From Coprinellus micaceus (Eukaryota > Basidiomycota > Agaricomycetes > Agaricales > Psathyrellaceae), in contig OX596338.1 of assembly GCA_951394405.1 (NCBI GenBank), positions 3,782,001 to 3,846,000 on the forward strand: 64,000 nt of DNA, in the 5' to 3' direction. Each line of letters starts with the position of its first letter. The stretch's first letter is position 1. A program made the position numbers and the translations under genes. Under the pieces are notes generated by a model. It had not been told where the DNA came from. It ran no database searches and saw nothing but the letters and a program-made list of their open reading frames with translations. This document shows positions 18,590 through 30,868 of the stretch, piece by piece.

Positions 18590-20152
18590 ATGCAGCCCTT
18601 ACCCCGACGCACGAAACAGGCGCTAATCGCAGTCCTTTTCTTTCTCATAACCCTCTTTGTTTATCACTCGAGCACTTCACCAGAACGGAGGTACCAGTGG
18701 AGAAGGCCGACGTCAGGGTCGGATGGCTTCGATGTCAAACTTCCTTCTCACGATTTGGAGACGACGACGGAGCAGGCTTCCCCCACACCAACTAGACTAT
18801 GCCAGGGCGACGAATGCTTCAAGGGACGATGGAGGCCAAGGGAGAAACCATATACCACCTTAGAGGAGGTGAAGCCGTGGAAAGGGTGTCCGAGCACTCC
18901 GCCGTTCGCTGCGGTAAACTGGGATCAGGAGAAGGAGGACGGGAAGCGGTTGTTGGATATCATGAACTGGGTGTGGGCACCGGACGCTGGGACCATGAAG
19001 GAATGGAATGCAGAGGCGTTCGTTGTGAGGCTGCTTAGAAGTCCTGGGGGGCTTATCATCGTTGGAGGTGAGTAGTGTGGGTTCTGTTATCAGATTGAGC
19101 TAATTGTCGTATGCAGACGAGATCTCGGACCAGTACTCCAGCTCCATACTCGTGCTACTAAGAAGAGCCGGCATCGTCCTTGAACTTCAAGACGAAGGGG
19201 AACGCCCACATATCCACTCTTACTTCCTCAACGCCGAAGATGCACGGGCAGGCAGCCTTATCGAAATTGCTGGGGTCCCAGCATCCCGGACGGAACGCCC
19301 AGTCATCACCCTTATCGAGAATGCCTTCCTAGTCTCGCTGGACGAGCTCAAAGGCATCGCCAAGCGTGTAGGGGCGACGTCGGATTACCTCTCATGGGAA
19401 AGCCCCTTTCTTCAGTCGGACAAATGGCCGACGTGGGTGGACGCCGTCTCCACCGTGAAGAAGTCAGAAGCCTCGTCGTACACTGGGGACACGATCCTTG
19501 TCATGAACGCGGGTACTGTCTGGTCTCGAGAGCTCATGACCCTCCTAAAACCCCGTGGTCGACCCATCGACGAACAGCACCGTATCACCGAGGCTTATCG
19601 CCAGATGGTCCGCACCATCTCCAGCCAACTTAGCGATATCGGTCAGCTCACCATCTTCTACCGCTCTACCACCCCCGCTCATCCCTCCTGCGGGGCTCGG
19701 ACGACCCCATACCAGAGCGGCAAGCTCGCCGAGTTGTATGAAGGCGACATCATTTGGAAGTTGAGTAAATCAGCGAAAAGTCAAGCGGAGAAGGAGCTGA
19801 GGTTGAGGAAGGATTGGGATCTATTTGTTGTGCACAACGATGTGTGGAAAGGGGCGATTGTGAGGTTGGAACAGGAGAGGGTAGCGTGGTTGGCGTCGCC
19901 GAACGTGCCCGAGATTAAGCGGAAGAAGGGCAAGGCCAGGTGGATCTACCTGGACGTGTGGAATGAAGCGCTGCAGCGGCCTGACGCGCATTACGGCCCT
20001 CCGGGAGATTGCGTTAATTGTAAGTCCTTGACGACAACTCCCAGTGGGATGAGCTAACGATATTATCACTAGGGTGTCCCCCAGCCATCTTCGACCAATG
20101 GACCATGCATCTTCATCACTATCTACAGCAGGAGCTCGAGAAGCGGGGCTGA
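18590..20152 (+). CDS. PC-esterase-like type II membrane protein, catalytic residues replaced
   Basis: Exons 18590-19067, 19117-20019, 20073-20152 (introns 49 and 53 nt); 486 aa. The N-terminal anchor ALIAVLFFLITLFVYHS sits behind a basic head, so a Golgi/ER lumenal type II protein is likely. Splicing at 19067/19117 rebuilds LIIVGDEISDQYSSS, the place of the GDS block of trichome-birefringence/Cas1p-type PC-esterases. Splicing at 20019/20073 rebuilds DCVNWCPPAIFDQW, the place of the C-terminal DCxHWC...W block. Family enzymes O-acetylate or esterify polysaccharides using Ser (GDS) and an Asp-His pair (DxxH). Here the Ser position is Glu and the His position is Asn, so a classical triad is absent. 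It may be a binding or scaffold protein, or use another mechanism. Confidence 0.6.
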
Positions 20153-20488
20153 AATATCTATGCGGACGATAACCGATACGAATTCGCTGACGTGCTACGA
20201 TTATACGGACCCTTGATAGCTGGGACACCCATAGACTAACCTTCGAGAATAGACTCACGTTGTGATTGGCCTTTCTGAGTCTCGACCAGGGTCAGGAGGT
20301 AAACAATTCCCTGTCTCCTTTCATACACGGTACGTACTCCTATTCATTGAGAGTGCCAACCATCTCGGTCTCATCGTTCTGCACAGGAGTACTTATGCCA
20401 GTCCATGTCAGAATTCGATGCTGGTCCTTCAGTGCCCTCTCGTCGATGCCAGACACTGCAGTCGTGCACTCAACTCCCTTCTCGGTAT

Positions 20489-22642
20489 ATGGCTCGCCTT
20501 GGCCTTTACTTTATTATTTCTCTGGCCATCACTGAAACTATGGCTGCACACGTTCACGAGGCTTCTCCTGCTCCTAGTCGCTGCCCTTATAACCTCGTTT
20601 TCTCTCCCTCAGAGTCCTCTTTCTTTACTTACAGTCTCTCATCCCATTCGAAGCGACACCTCTCTCACCACAACTTTGACTTTGACTTAGCGGAAACTCG
20701 AGCATCGACAACCCATCCTTTCGACACCCCTCACCTTCAACATAGTTCAAACATGCCGCCGATACCCTCGATTTTTGCCATAGATCTCCCAGCGCCTCCT
20801 GAACTCGCTGAGGAACCGACACCGTCCCTTACACCGAATCAGCCTTCCTCCACCGTTTTCGACGAACCAGCTTCGATCAGATCACCCGACGTGACCTCGA
20901 CCACCACAGTCGATGAGACCGAAACGGAAACTGTCACTCTCACTTCGACTTCAACAGCTACTGAAACTACGACAAGGACGAGGACAGTGGCACAAGAAGC
21001 ATCGACTGTGACTGTCTCCGTTTCCTTACCTCCCGAGACGGTCACAGACACCGTTATCGTGACTCTGCCGCCTTCCTCACTTCCCAAATTCTCGAGTACA
21101 CCACAACATACAAGCTCCCCAGTCGACCCCCGCCCCTCCCCATCCTCACACCTCCCTCCTCTGGAAGGGAAAGCGGTGTGGACCATGCCGAGGGACTTTA
21201 AAGACCTGGGCCCGTTTAAAGTTACCTCGTTCCCCGGGGACGGGAAGAACCTCAAGATTATGTCTGGCATACCACCAAAGGCCTCTATAACTCCAAACCA
21301 GCACATTTCCCCCGCCAAAGCCTCTGCCGAGGTGGACGACGACAACAACTCCAGCACCGACACCAAATCCCGAACGCTCCCTCCTCTCACGTCATGGTCC
21401 TCATCCACGACGTCCCTTCAACTCTTCTACCCAGAAGGCTCCATCAACCCCGGTCAAAAGCCGAAGGGAGGGGAGGAGTTCTACGCCTCTCCTCTGGATA
21501 TATCCAGTGCGAGGAACGTGAGCTTGAGATATAGCGTCTACTTTCCGTCAGATTTCGATTGGGTCTTGGCGGGAAAGTTGCCCGGGTTGTATGGAGGGCA
21601 TACGGGGTGTAGTGGGGGGAATGCGGCGCTGGATTGTTTCAGTACGAGGTTGATGTGGAGGACAGGAGGTGCCGGAGAGTTGTATCTCGTACGCCTTTCA
21701 ACCCTCCCTCTCGCTCCTTGAGGCTTACAGACTTCCATTAGTATGCAGCGAAGGACAAGCAACCCGCTTCGCTGTGCTCTGACCCTCGCTCGGAATGCAA
21801 CGCGGTGTATGGCTTCTCGATCGGCCGGGGTTCATTCACCTGGGCGGCTGGCGCGTGGACAACGATTGTCCAGACCGTCGTGTTGAACACTCCGGGAAAG
21901 CAAGATGGCGCATTCTCCCTGGACGTGAATGGGAGGCGTGTCATCGAGAAGCATGGCGTCTTCTATAGGGATGTACTGTGGCCTGCACCGGGGACAGGGA
22001 AGGGCAGAACCTCCACACCTGCGAAGACGAAGACACGCTCTACCAGACCAGCGATGACATCAGCGCCTTCGGTAAAACCGACGACAACGAAGGTTAACGA
22101 CCCATTGGGAGACATTCTGGGTCCTTTGCTGAGTGAGATCACGCACCTCATTCGGCGGGGTGAACCTACGTCCACCACGAGCGACCCCCCTGTTTTCGAG
22201 ACCATTGCGGATACCCATCCCCCTGTAACAGCGACAGCGGAGCCAGAAGCTGGTGCTCTTCGACGTTCGGGTCCTACATGGGGCCGCCACATGAGCCACA
22301 CGCCCTCACCGATATCACATACCCAGGCCGATTATAGGAAGAGCACGGCCAATTGCGACGAAGATTCACGGGAGGTATGTCGCGATCAAGATACCGATGG
22401 TGGGACGGTAGACGAGGAAGATTTTCCCATTGGAATCCTGGCGGCGGCTCCACAAAGGGAAGGGGATTCAATTGGGTTCATAGGCCTGTTTTTCAGGTAA
22501 GCGCCTCCCATACTCCTCGGGTCCTGGTGCTGATGGTATTCCTGTTAACAGTACATTCTTTGGTGGGCATGATGAGAAATACGCGACACCGAAAGACCAG
22601 TATGTATGGTTCAAGGATTTCGCGCTATCGTATAACGATTGA
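20489..22642 (+). CDS. PL14-family polysaccharide lyase-like protein with large insert
   Basis: Exons 20489-21688, 21742-22496, 22552-22642; 681 aa. The start is chosen at MARLGLYFIISLAITE, a weak signal-like segment; upstream in-frame codons exist. Residues 90-300 are Thr/Ser/Pro-rich (wall-linker type). The PL14 core follows: YFPSDFDWVLAGKLPGLYGG, CSGG, CFSTRLMWRTGGAGELYLY, YGFSIGRGSFTWAAGAWTT, and after the last intron FFSTFFGG and ATPKDQYVWFKDF. The family cleaves uronic-acid polysaccharides (alginate or glucuronan) and is common in basidiomycetes. Between GVFYRDVLW and the FFSTFFGG strand lie about 170 Thr/Pro/Asp-rich residues that the second PL14 protein here (32968-34029) lacks. Fold and activity with this insert are uncertain. 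Confidence 0.7.
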
Positions 22643-23580
22643 ACATGGCGTCATGCGCGAACTCAAGAGTCGAATACGGACGACGGGTGGACTCATGTAG
22701 CAGCTTTCGCGATTTTGTTTTCTCCATGGTGACTGGGCTACCGACTGGTACCGCCTAGGAGGGAGGATGAGAGACGTCTCTTGTGGACAAGTGACCGACG
22801 TCTTCGAGGTGACGCGATAGCTGTGCGTTAGGCTTGAGGCCTTGAGGGCTCGAATTTTCGGCCCCAATTTCCCCTTACTGATGTTCCCGTGACGATGGTC
22901 CCTCTTCTTTCTTACCTCTGAAAAGCGCCTCGCCCGGCGTTTGTGTCGATTCCTTGTGCCCAACTTTAGGAAGCAAGCCGGTGCACATTGAGTAGCACTA
23001 CCGCCCCCCGACATTGGACCCTGCCTCTGCTCTCGTCCGCGCCAGTCCCGGAGGCTGTGATACTTAGTTCGACGACTGAAGTCGCGGTCGCCAGTGATGC
23101 AGCGGTACTCGCGGTCGGGACGACGATGCTCTAGAGGAAGTTGTCCTCAGGGCCACGGATGACACGTTGGCCCAGTAAATTGGGAGTTGAAGTCGCGATA
23201 TCGGCCACGAGGGTAATTGGACGGCCGGGCTACCCAGGGGGCTATAGGCGCGTCCAAGCGGGCCTTCCCCTGCCTCGGATGACCCTTAACACATGGAACG
23301 GGAGGCCGAGGCGCCATGAGCAACTGGTGATCCACATTCTGCTCCTACGTAAATCGAACGCAGGGGAGTTTTATACATACAAAGTCGTCAAAATCGAACA
23401 AGGTTTCATGCGAAAATTCCAAGCCCTGACTAATACAAGTACTACCTAGTACTCTTGAATGCACATCCATCGAGCTCCTTTCGGATCCCGGAATTGGGAC
23501 AGATGCTTCCTCACCTTCACCCCTGGCATCCCGATCTGCCTATCACAGCTCTCTGTGCTCGCAACGTTGACAACCTCAGC
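22643..23580. other. Gap: F-box gene 3' flank, source of the inverted copy
   Basis: 22,643-23,130 shows no gene. 23,140-23,580 is the downstream flank of the minus-strand F-box gene and matches 14,421-14,870 in inverted orientation. Confidence 0.55.
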
Positions 23581-25705
23581 CTACCCGCGAAATAACTGAT
23601 CGAACAGTGTTTGAAGAAAGCTAGGCGGCGGTGCTTCAGGATCGCCGCTATTGTCATACGTCGGATAATAACCGTCACGGGCAGTGACTTCCTCGCCAAT
23701 CGGCTTGGTAGGGTCTGCGGGCGGTTGGTAGACTATAGCGGTCGGAGAGCTGAGGCGGGCACCTGGGATGGATAGCTTTGTCTTGCGCTTCACTGGCGAG
23801 AGAGGCCCCATCGGGTCCGCGAACAACGTATCGCAACTTGAATGTATGTGGGCCATTGGCGTCTCACTACCAGTAAGGTGTCTGGAAATCATGGCCCGGT
23901 TTGGAGGTTCTAGGATACGGGTGGGTCCATCTATACGTCGTACTGACTCGTAGCCACGCCTCACGGGAGATGACATATGCACGGCGAGCTCGTTACGAAG
24001 GTAAGGAAAGTTTACGGGCCGATCTGGAAGTTCCAGTAGGTGAGCGCCAGCATCTTCGTCGAAAAAATCACCTACGGTCAGTGTAGGCATGAAGACATAT
24101 GGATCCTCCTCGGTGTCCATCCATTCAGGCCCAGCAGGCCAGTAACACGGAATCAACACCTCACCCTCCGAGAATTCAACAATATCAAACTTCATCCTGG
24201 CTTGAATCCCAGCCCATACTGGATCTCCGGCCATATTCAATCGGCACTCTTCGTTCACTCTGAGTGTCTTGACGTTGGGGAAGGCCACAATGAGGGGTCT
24301 GTACGATAGCTCCAGTGCCCGGGAGTCAACGTTAACTGTGACTTCCTCGACCTTGGTCCATATCTGCGTCGCCTTAACGGGGAGGTCGCTCTCAGCTGGT
24401 GGGGCCATCGCCGCTGCGAGGAACTGCACGAGAGGGCTTGCGAGGATGAACCGTTTGATATGACGTGTAACGTGCATGAATGGGAGGAAGTTGGTGAGTG
24501 TGTCTGGACCGAATCCGTACGCCCCACGTAGAAGGGAGAGGGTGTGGAGGGACGGGAAGAGGTCGATGTCGCGCCGAATCAGGGGGATGTCCAGGCGCAC
24601 CAACGCGAGTGTGAGCGTCTCGAGCACGGGCGCTACGACGTGTGACAGGAAGTACTGCGTCACGATTCCCTTCCTTCCTTCGAGGCGAACATGCTTCAGC
24701 CGTTTGGCCTCGACGAGCGACGCCCCAGCGTATTGCGTCCCGGTTTGGAAGAAAAGGTCGCCCCAGATCGATAGTATCTCGAGGCACGGCAGAGCGAGGA
24801 TGTCGTCGAGGACGTTGGACGAGAACCTGGCCATCCCCCCTCTGCGCCGCTCTTCCAGGCGGAGGTGGGTGACCGATGGCAGTGGCGGTCGGAAGTCTCG
24901 GAGGCTGGTTGAATCCAGACGGAGGTACTTGAGAGACGGGGCGGCCCCGTCGAGGAGGGCGTTGGCGTTCCAATCAGACACAACATGTTCGTCCGGCGGT
25001 TCGTGCCACCTGTCAGGGCAGATCGACAGATACTCGAGCAGGGGAAGCGGCGCGCATTCCAGCTTGTGGAGGAAGTCGTCGATGTGGGTGTCGTTGTCGG
25101 ACAAGACCTGGAGGGTGCGAGACCGGTTGAGGTGCGGAACGATGGACTCAAGCATTTCGAGCTGGTCGGACCAGCCCTGCCCTGAGCAAGTGAAGTTGAG
25201 ATAGACGACCAGGGGATGCGTCTGGGACCGTTCGAGGTAGGCATGCAATCTGTCAAGGGGTATTTCGGGCGCCACAGCACCGTCATAGCGAAATACGTTC
25301 CACAGGGAAGGGGCAGACAGTGCCAGTTGCCTCCAGTGGCTACAGATGTGAGTAACGGTGACCTCTACGATCGGATTATCGACCACCCCGCTGATTCGGT
25401 TTATCCGTTGCGACTCTTGGAAAATCGAAGTCAGGATTTCGTTTGGAAGGGTATCGATAGGCGAGCGAGTGTTGTATATCTTCCCGTAGCGTCTTTGAGT
25501 CTGGATAATGTTGGCTTCGACCTCTTCGAGCTCCTGCTGCAGCTTGGCCTTTCTGGTTTCGAGATCATGTTTCTCCCTCTCGATAGACGTCAGCAAGTGC
25601 CTTTCATGTTCCGGAAATTTAGAGAGATCTATGAGACAGTAAGTACAGAGGCTGTACCGTGGCATTCAACGTACCGTTTGGGGCCGCAGAAGGTTCGATA
25701 CTCAT
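23581..25705 (-). CDS. F-box/leucine-rich-repeat protein 1
   Basis: Exon 1 25705-25675, intron 25674-25629 (46 nt, GTACGT...CATAG), exon 2 25628-23581; 692 aa. The splice gives MSIEPSAAPN joined to DLSKFPEHERHLL; the same acceptor context exists in the 15-16.7 kb pseudogene, which supports this start. A coiled coil (about 20-60) precedes an F-box-like domain (RSPIDTLPNEILTSIFQ...THICSHWRQLALSAPSLW), the usual basidiomycete order. Then come degenerate leucine-rich repeats and a C-terminal tail ending SFLQTLFDQLFRG. F-box proteins bind Skp1 and recruit targets to SCF ubiquitin ligases. Targets are unknown. It is the donor-type gene of the inversion chimera at 14 kb. Confidence 0.75.
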
Positions 25706-25921
25706 CTGCGTCTGAGAGCGCCCTAGTTGAAATTGTGTCAGCACGCAACATACGATTCAGTGCAACGTTCGGCAACTTCCAGTGTTTGACGTAGAAGCTG
25801 ATGGCCAGGTTGCCCAAATAGGGTGCCAGCGCTTAAGGTTGTTCTCGTCATCAACATGCTGTGACTCAGTATTTTGTCCTGCTCGTGTTTGACCTTCGAC
25901 GCACCCTATTCCCTCATCTAA

Positions 25922-26266
25922 ATGATGGATCGCGCCCCCTCGGAAGCAACCATGGACCGCCTTTTAGGCTGCTTCCTGCAGGAATACGGGTGCGGACTTG
26001 ACGAGGTCGTGTCAGGAGAACAGCCTGCGGATGATGTCGCTGGAGAAGAGATGGCCGGAGAGGGATTTGTACTTGGGCAAGGGGAAAACGCCATACCCGA
26101 AGACCAGAGGGTCTGTGGAGCGGAAGACGTGCCTAGACCACTAGGGAGCACGTCTGCCGGCGAACAGCTTGAACAAGGGTCGGACAAGGTCGAACTTGGA
26201 GGTATACCCCGCGTGCCAACACCCTTTAGAGGCACAAACATTGACTTGTATGGTTATACTTTATAG
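25922..26266 (+). CDS. Possible small acidic hypothetical protein
   Basis: 114 aa open frame (MMDRAPSEATMDRLLGCFLQ start), rich in Glu, Asp and Gly, with no domain I recognise. It lies between the divergent F-box gene and the broken F-box copy, and could instead be a remnant of that copy's 5' region. Nothing but the open frame supports it. Confidence 0.25.
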   Translation: MMDRAPSEATMDRLLGCFLQEYGCGLDEVVSGEQPADDVAGEEMAGEGFVLGQGENAIPEDQRVCGAEDVPRPLGSTSAGEQLEQGSDKVELGGIPRVPTPFRGTNIDLYGYTL

Positions 26267-26370
26267 AAAATGGCCCCTCGAGACGAGCGGAGCCAGCGCA
26301 GTGCGCTTCAAGAAGCAAGAACAATGCAGGGGCGAAGAAGTCCAAAGCTGAGGCCCAGAGGTCCAGGGTT

Positions 26371-27796
26371 GTGGCGAAGAAGACTCAAGCATCGCGAAAG
26401 CCCGGCAAGGCTTTTAAACCCCGTACCCCGATCAATCGTTGGGGAAAGGAACTGCTAGTCTTGATATTCGCAATGGCCGTGGATGCTGAGCAAATAACTG
26501 GGGTTCCAACCTACCCATTTCCCGAAGTCGCTATCTCCCACGTCTGCAGTAATTGGAGGAAGGTTGCTCTGTCCACCCCAACTCTGTGGACCTGTTTCCA
26601 TTTCAACGGGTCAACAGCAGAATACATCCCCGAAGACAGACTAAAAGCCTACCTCAAGCGTTCTAAGAAGCTCCCTTTGGACTTTTGGCTGAGCGTCATC
26701 GACGACGGTCCTCTTCCATACGACGAGCAACGACTAATCGTCGAACTCCTCATACCCCACCTCGACCGTTGTCGCCGACTGTCTCTCATAACAGATGAAG
26801 CCACACATTTCCACGAATTCGCCTGCGATGTCGAGGACGTGATGGTTCCCTCGCTCCAGGCTTTCACCTTCTCCGGATCGACGGGATTGGTCAACTTTGA
26901 CGAGAAGAAAATTCTCTCCGATTGGTCCCCGAACACCTTCCTTGGGGGTGCCCCGTCACTCAAGTTCGTCACTCTTAGTTTGCTTGGGATCGCCGAGTAC
27001 CGACCCCCTCTGAACTCTGTAGTCGACTTGCGGCTAGAGGCGAGCTCTTGTTTGGACTTCTCCGTTCGGTTTAACTCAGCGGCTCGATGGTATTTTCGCC
27101 CTTTCCAATCTCCGCGCGTTGTCGATACGTGGCGCGTTTTTCGAAATTCCCAGTATACCCAATGGACCAGCGATTGAGACCAAGTCTCTCGAACACTTCC
27201 ACTGCGACCACAGCACAGAGAGCTCCAACTTGGTCAGCGTCGGGGAATACTTTGTATTCCGAGTAGGCGGTCCACGTCTCAAGAGCCTCACGCTTGAGGA
27301 CCTCCCGGAAATCGAAGCACCTCGACAAGTTTGTCGATACCCATCTCTTGAGATTTTAATCGTTCAACCCCGTTGGAATCTCCGTGATTTCGCCCTCCTT
27401 ACGGCCCTATTCTCCCAAGCCCCGGACATCCGCCAGCTGGTATGGTTGGGGAAGTATCGCAGGTCCTCCAGTCCTGTTCCCTTTGCACAAGCCCTGGCAA
27501 AGTCAGGACCATCTTCCAAGGTCCAAGAGGTTGTTATCACCACGGAATTGGACGACCCAGTCGGAACAGTCAAAGCTTTGACGTCTGTGTTCCCCAATCT
27601 AGGAACCCTTCGTGTTCATGACGAGTATCTGGATTGTCTGAAGTTGACGCCATTCACGGAGTCGACACTCCGAGTAGAGGGTTTGGGGTACATGACGACA
27701 CGACCACACGACAGTTGGGGTTGCACAGATACTCGGGGATGCTACCCAGACGCCAAATGTGAGGACTGGGTAGGTTTTGATTCTCAGTATTTGTGA
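26371..27796 (+). pseudogene. F-box/LRR copy with a frameshift
   Basis: From 26,371 the frame reads PINRWGKELLVLIFAMAV, then FPEVAISHVCSNWRKVALST and LKAYLKRSKKLPLDF, an F-box-like region plus LRR part, up to SVRFNS near 27,080. The homologous continuation LDGIFALSNLRALSIRG is in another frame (from about 27,086), running to the stop at 27,796. The paralogue at 30.9-32.4 kb has the two halves contiguous at this point (SVHFTSTVLDQILGLEQIETLSIRG), so a small indel near 27,078-27,090 broke it. The N-terminal coiled coil is also missing, replaced by a Lys/Arg-rich stretch. A single sequencing error could mimic the indel but not the lost N-terminus. Confidence 0.65.
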
Positions 27797-29130
27797 TAAG
27801 GGGCTATTGTCTTCAATGTACGCACGTTTAAGGCTCTGTCTTCTCGATACACTTCCATGGCTCATATATATGTAACTTTCAAAGAGTGTTACCTTCCTTC
27901 TGGGCCATAAGTCAGTTCCGATAGTGCGCGCTTGATTCCGAAGACCCTCCACAAGGCCACACCACAACTGGGCCCCGTTCGACGAATCTGGACATCACCC
28001 AGTGCGCTCGGCCGCCTGCTCCAAGTCATTCTCTAACACATAGGTGGGTAAAGCATCTGCAATAAATGTTTATCTTGCCCTCGAGGACAAACAAAATCAA
28101 TCTGGGGGACGCGGTGAATCGCGCAAAGGGTGGGAGCGCAAAAGCAGCCCTTCAAGTAAGGTGAAAGTCGCAAAGCACACCTAACGAGATATATCCTTGG
28201 CACCATGCTTCGTTTTTTTCCTGCCTGTGTGCGTTGTTCGTTGAGATTGGTTGGCCGAGCAACGAAGGTGATCAAATAATATGCTTGCATTATGCGGCCG
28301 ATCAATTGGGGAAGAAGTCAGACCAATGAGTAGGGGATGGGCGGTTCCTGCTTCCGCCAATGGTGGACGCAAACATCCGTGCTGAAACCGGGATTGCGGA
28401 TGGGCGCTTAAACTGAAAATTTCTCTTCACCGGGTCACGCTCCTCGCGCCCAGGGCACTCGGGTGGCCCCCCTCCAATCGGTGGGGTGCTTCAACAAGAC
28501 GGATCTGGCACCCTTTCTGGTCCATCGACAAGGAACAAGGGCCTTCGATTTGAAAAGAGTGCTCTAGGGCAGACGCCTAACTCTCGAGCACCCTCGCAAA
28601 AGTCCCGGGCCCGGCGACGAAGCCACCCACGAAAAGGTTACCAAGAACGCCCCCTCTGAGTCGGAAGCCCAGGGTTTCGGGCACCAAGGCCCCTGCCAAG
28701 CGGCGCGCTAGAAGGAGGGAGCCCACCAGGAGGGCTCCGGCGAAGAACGTAACTGGTGGGGTCAAACTAGCTTCAAACACGAAATTGGCACGAAACCTGG
28801 GGCACGGAAGGTGTAATGCGTTGCAATTTAAACGGCGGCGGCCCTCAACCGAAGGCGCGAGTGAAGACCTCAAAGTCTAAGCCCAAGGCTAGGACACTCA
28901 TCCACTCAACTCAAGGCAAAGTGGGTGCGAAGCGCGTCTGAACTGGTCCCGGAACCAAGTTCCAGTTGAGGGATTTTCATAGTCAGCAACGTTCTGAAAG
29001 ACTGTGGTGGTCGAGAGATCAATTAAACAAATACTATGCAACCATAAGTTACCCAAGCGTTCACCTGAAAGAGAACACATATCGGATCCTTCAATCGGAA
29101 CGGTGAGCTGCAAACCCAGACTTTCGACGA
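27797..29130. other. Gap with no firm gene
   Basis: ATGGGCGCTTAA at 28400-28411 is an exact copy of the recurrent motif. On the + strand 28,560-28,876 is open without an ATG and Pro/Arg/Lys-rich (TKPPTKRLPRTPP, KRRARRREPTRRAPAKN), resembling the basic segment that precedes the broken F-box copy at 26.3 kb. It may be a remnant. Nothing else is recognisable. Confidence 0.35.
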
Positions 29131-29178
29131 CGGGCGCTTGTTGCTGTGACGGCTCTCGTCACGCGCACGTGATGTGAC
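29131..29178 (-). promoter_or_regulatory. Composite module: TGACG/CGTCACG half-sites plus GGGCGCTTG, before rad18
   Basis: GGGCGCTTG (29132-29140) is followed by TTGCTGTGACGG (29141-29152) and CTCTCGTCACGCGCACGTGA. Read on the minus strand it gives GTGAC..CGTCACAGCAACAAGCGCCC, the same order and words as at 32,691 and 34,523. It ends about 75 nt before the rad18 ATG. The TGACG words resemble bZIP/CRE half-sites; the binding factor is inferred only. Confidence 0.45.
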
Positions 29179-29250
29179 GCATGGCGTTCGCTGGCAGAGA
29201 ACCGCGACACGACGCGACTTTCTCCTCCGTACCACCATCATCCTTGCCCA

Positions 29251-30635
29251 ATGAACACCACAATCTTTGAAAACATACCAGATCCAACAGACTTCCCTCC
29301 TGGATCAACAGCGCCCGGGTTACGGAAACTGGATGCGACTTTCCGCTGCTCGATATGTGGGGATCTATATGACGCACCTGTGACAATCCATTGCGGGCAT
29401 TCGTTCTGCTCTGGTGTGCGTAGCACGAAGGCATATTCGCGAGACGTGTAACGAACCTCTAAATAGTGCCTTAGATCAGCCTTGGCGACGAAGCAAGAAT
29501 GCCCAACATGTCGAAAACCTGCGAATGAAGGACATATACGACCCAACTACGTTGTGGAGGAGGCGATTTCAGCTTGGAACGAAGCTAGGTGCGCGTGTAT
29601 GGAAGATTCTGCTACAATCATATCTCTAACCTGTGACAGGGGTTACGTCTTAGGACTGATATCTAAAGCCAATACCGTTCCAGAAAGCCCTCGGAAGAGG
29701 AAGCGCGTGCGCTCGCAGTCTCCAATCAGCGTCGACATGGACGAAACCGACACGCTTCCTGGTCCGTCGAAGCCCTCATCGTCTAGCTTAGGCGCCTCTG
29801 CATCCTCCTTTAACCCTCAGCGTGAGTTGATTGTCGCCTGCTTGGTGACTGCGACTGAAAATAGAGCAATCCAGCGGACGACGCCGTGGCTTGTCCAATA
29901 TGTTCAAAACACGTACCTTACCGCGACCTCAACGACCACATCGACCGTAATTGCTCTGATCCGAGAAAGGGCGAGGCTAAAGCCAAGGGGAGCGCTTCGG
30001 CCAATGCCTGGTCGAAACTCATGCAGCCAGCAAATCCCAAAGCGAAAGGGAAATTCAAGCGTCAAGTTGCTTCAGACTCGGAGGATGAGGGCCCGCTACC
30101 CAAGGTCACGTACGCTACCTTAAAAGAACGGCAGATCAAGGATCTGCTACAACAACACGATCTTTCGGCGCAGGGTGATCGAGCAACCCTCGAGCAGCGC
30201 CATAGGAAGTGAGCGTCGCTGAAGTGCTACCTGGACCTCTATTGATGTTCCTACCTAGATGGGTGATGTTGTACAATGCCAACCTCGACCGTTCGGAGTC
30301 AAACCGTAAAACGCAGACTGCACTGCGACAGGAGTTGAAGAAATGGGAGGAGACGATGTCGAAGCGCAAGAAAACGGTCGTAGACGACCCAAAGGAGCAT
30401 GCGGTATGTTAGATGCAGCATCTCGATTACGCTATCCAGTCGCTCATCCCCGGTGTTGCTTCAGAGGCGGCATAAATCCGAGTTCGATAGACTCATCCAA
30501 ATGGCACGACCAACGAAAAGGGATACAGCCTCCTCCAGCCCCGCACCTCCACCTGCTACGTCGGATGGTTCGAGTACGAAGGAGCGCTCTACGCCTGGCG
30601 GCTCCGAAGATGCCATCGTTATAGACGATGAATGA
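29251..30635 (+). CDS. RAD18: Rad18-type E3 ubiquitin ligase (post-replication repair)
   Basis: Six exons: 29251-29415, 29467-29588, 29640-29821, 29875-30208, 30259-30403, 30465-30635; introns 50-61 nt; 372 aa. Spliced domain order is that of Rad18: an N-terminal RING (CSICGDLYDAPVTIHCGHSF, then CLRSALATKQECPTC across intron 1), a UBZ4 zinc finger near 170-200 (ACPICSKHVPYRDLNDHIDR), a SAP domain (YATLKERQIKDLLQQHDL, RKWVMLYNANLD across intron 4), and a tail with RRHKSEFDRLI. Rad18 with Rad6 monoubiquitinates PCNA at stalled forks in the nucleus. All eight RING ligands are present. The intron 3 acceptor is chosen at 29874 because it alone keeps phase into the UBZ. Confidence 0.88.
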
Positions 30636-30868
30636 CGAAACACCGGCTGGTACGTCACTGCATATACCTCTCGCCCCTGCTCTGCTCGGCCCTTTGTCGG
30701 CATGCTATCCCTCGTTCAATTGTACTCGATCTTCGGGAACCACAAGACGCTTACAGTGACGCAATGAGACTAGTTACGGGCGAACAGTTGGTAAATATTG
30801 TCAAGAGAGGTCCTGCTGTCACTGTCTCGGTCATCAGCTCCTGAGATACACTCGAGGGAATAACAGGA

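Noticed and set aside
20262..20690. Hydrophobic frame (LALAFTLLFLWPSLKLW) overlapping the PL14 start
   Set aside because: It lies in another frame over the first exon of the PL14 gene and has no continuation; the hydrophobic look comes from T-rich leader sequence.
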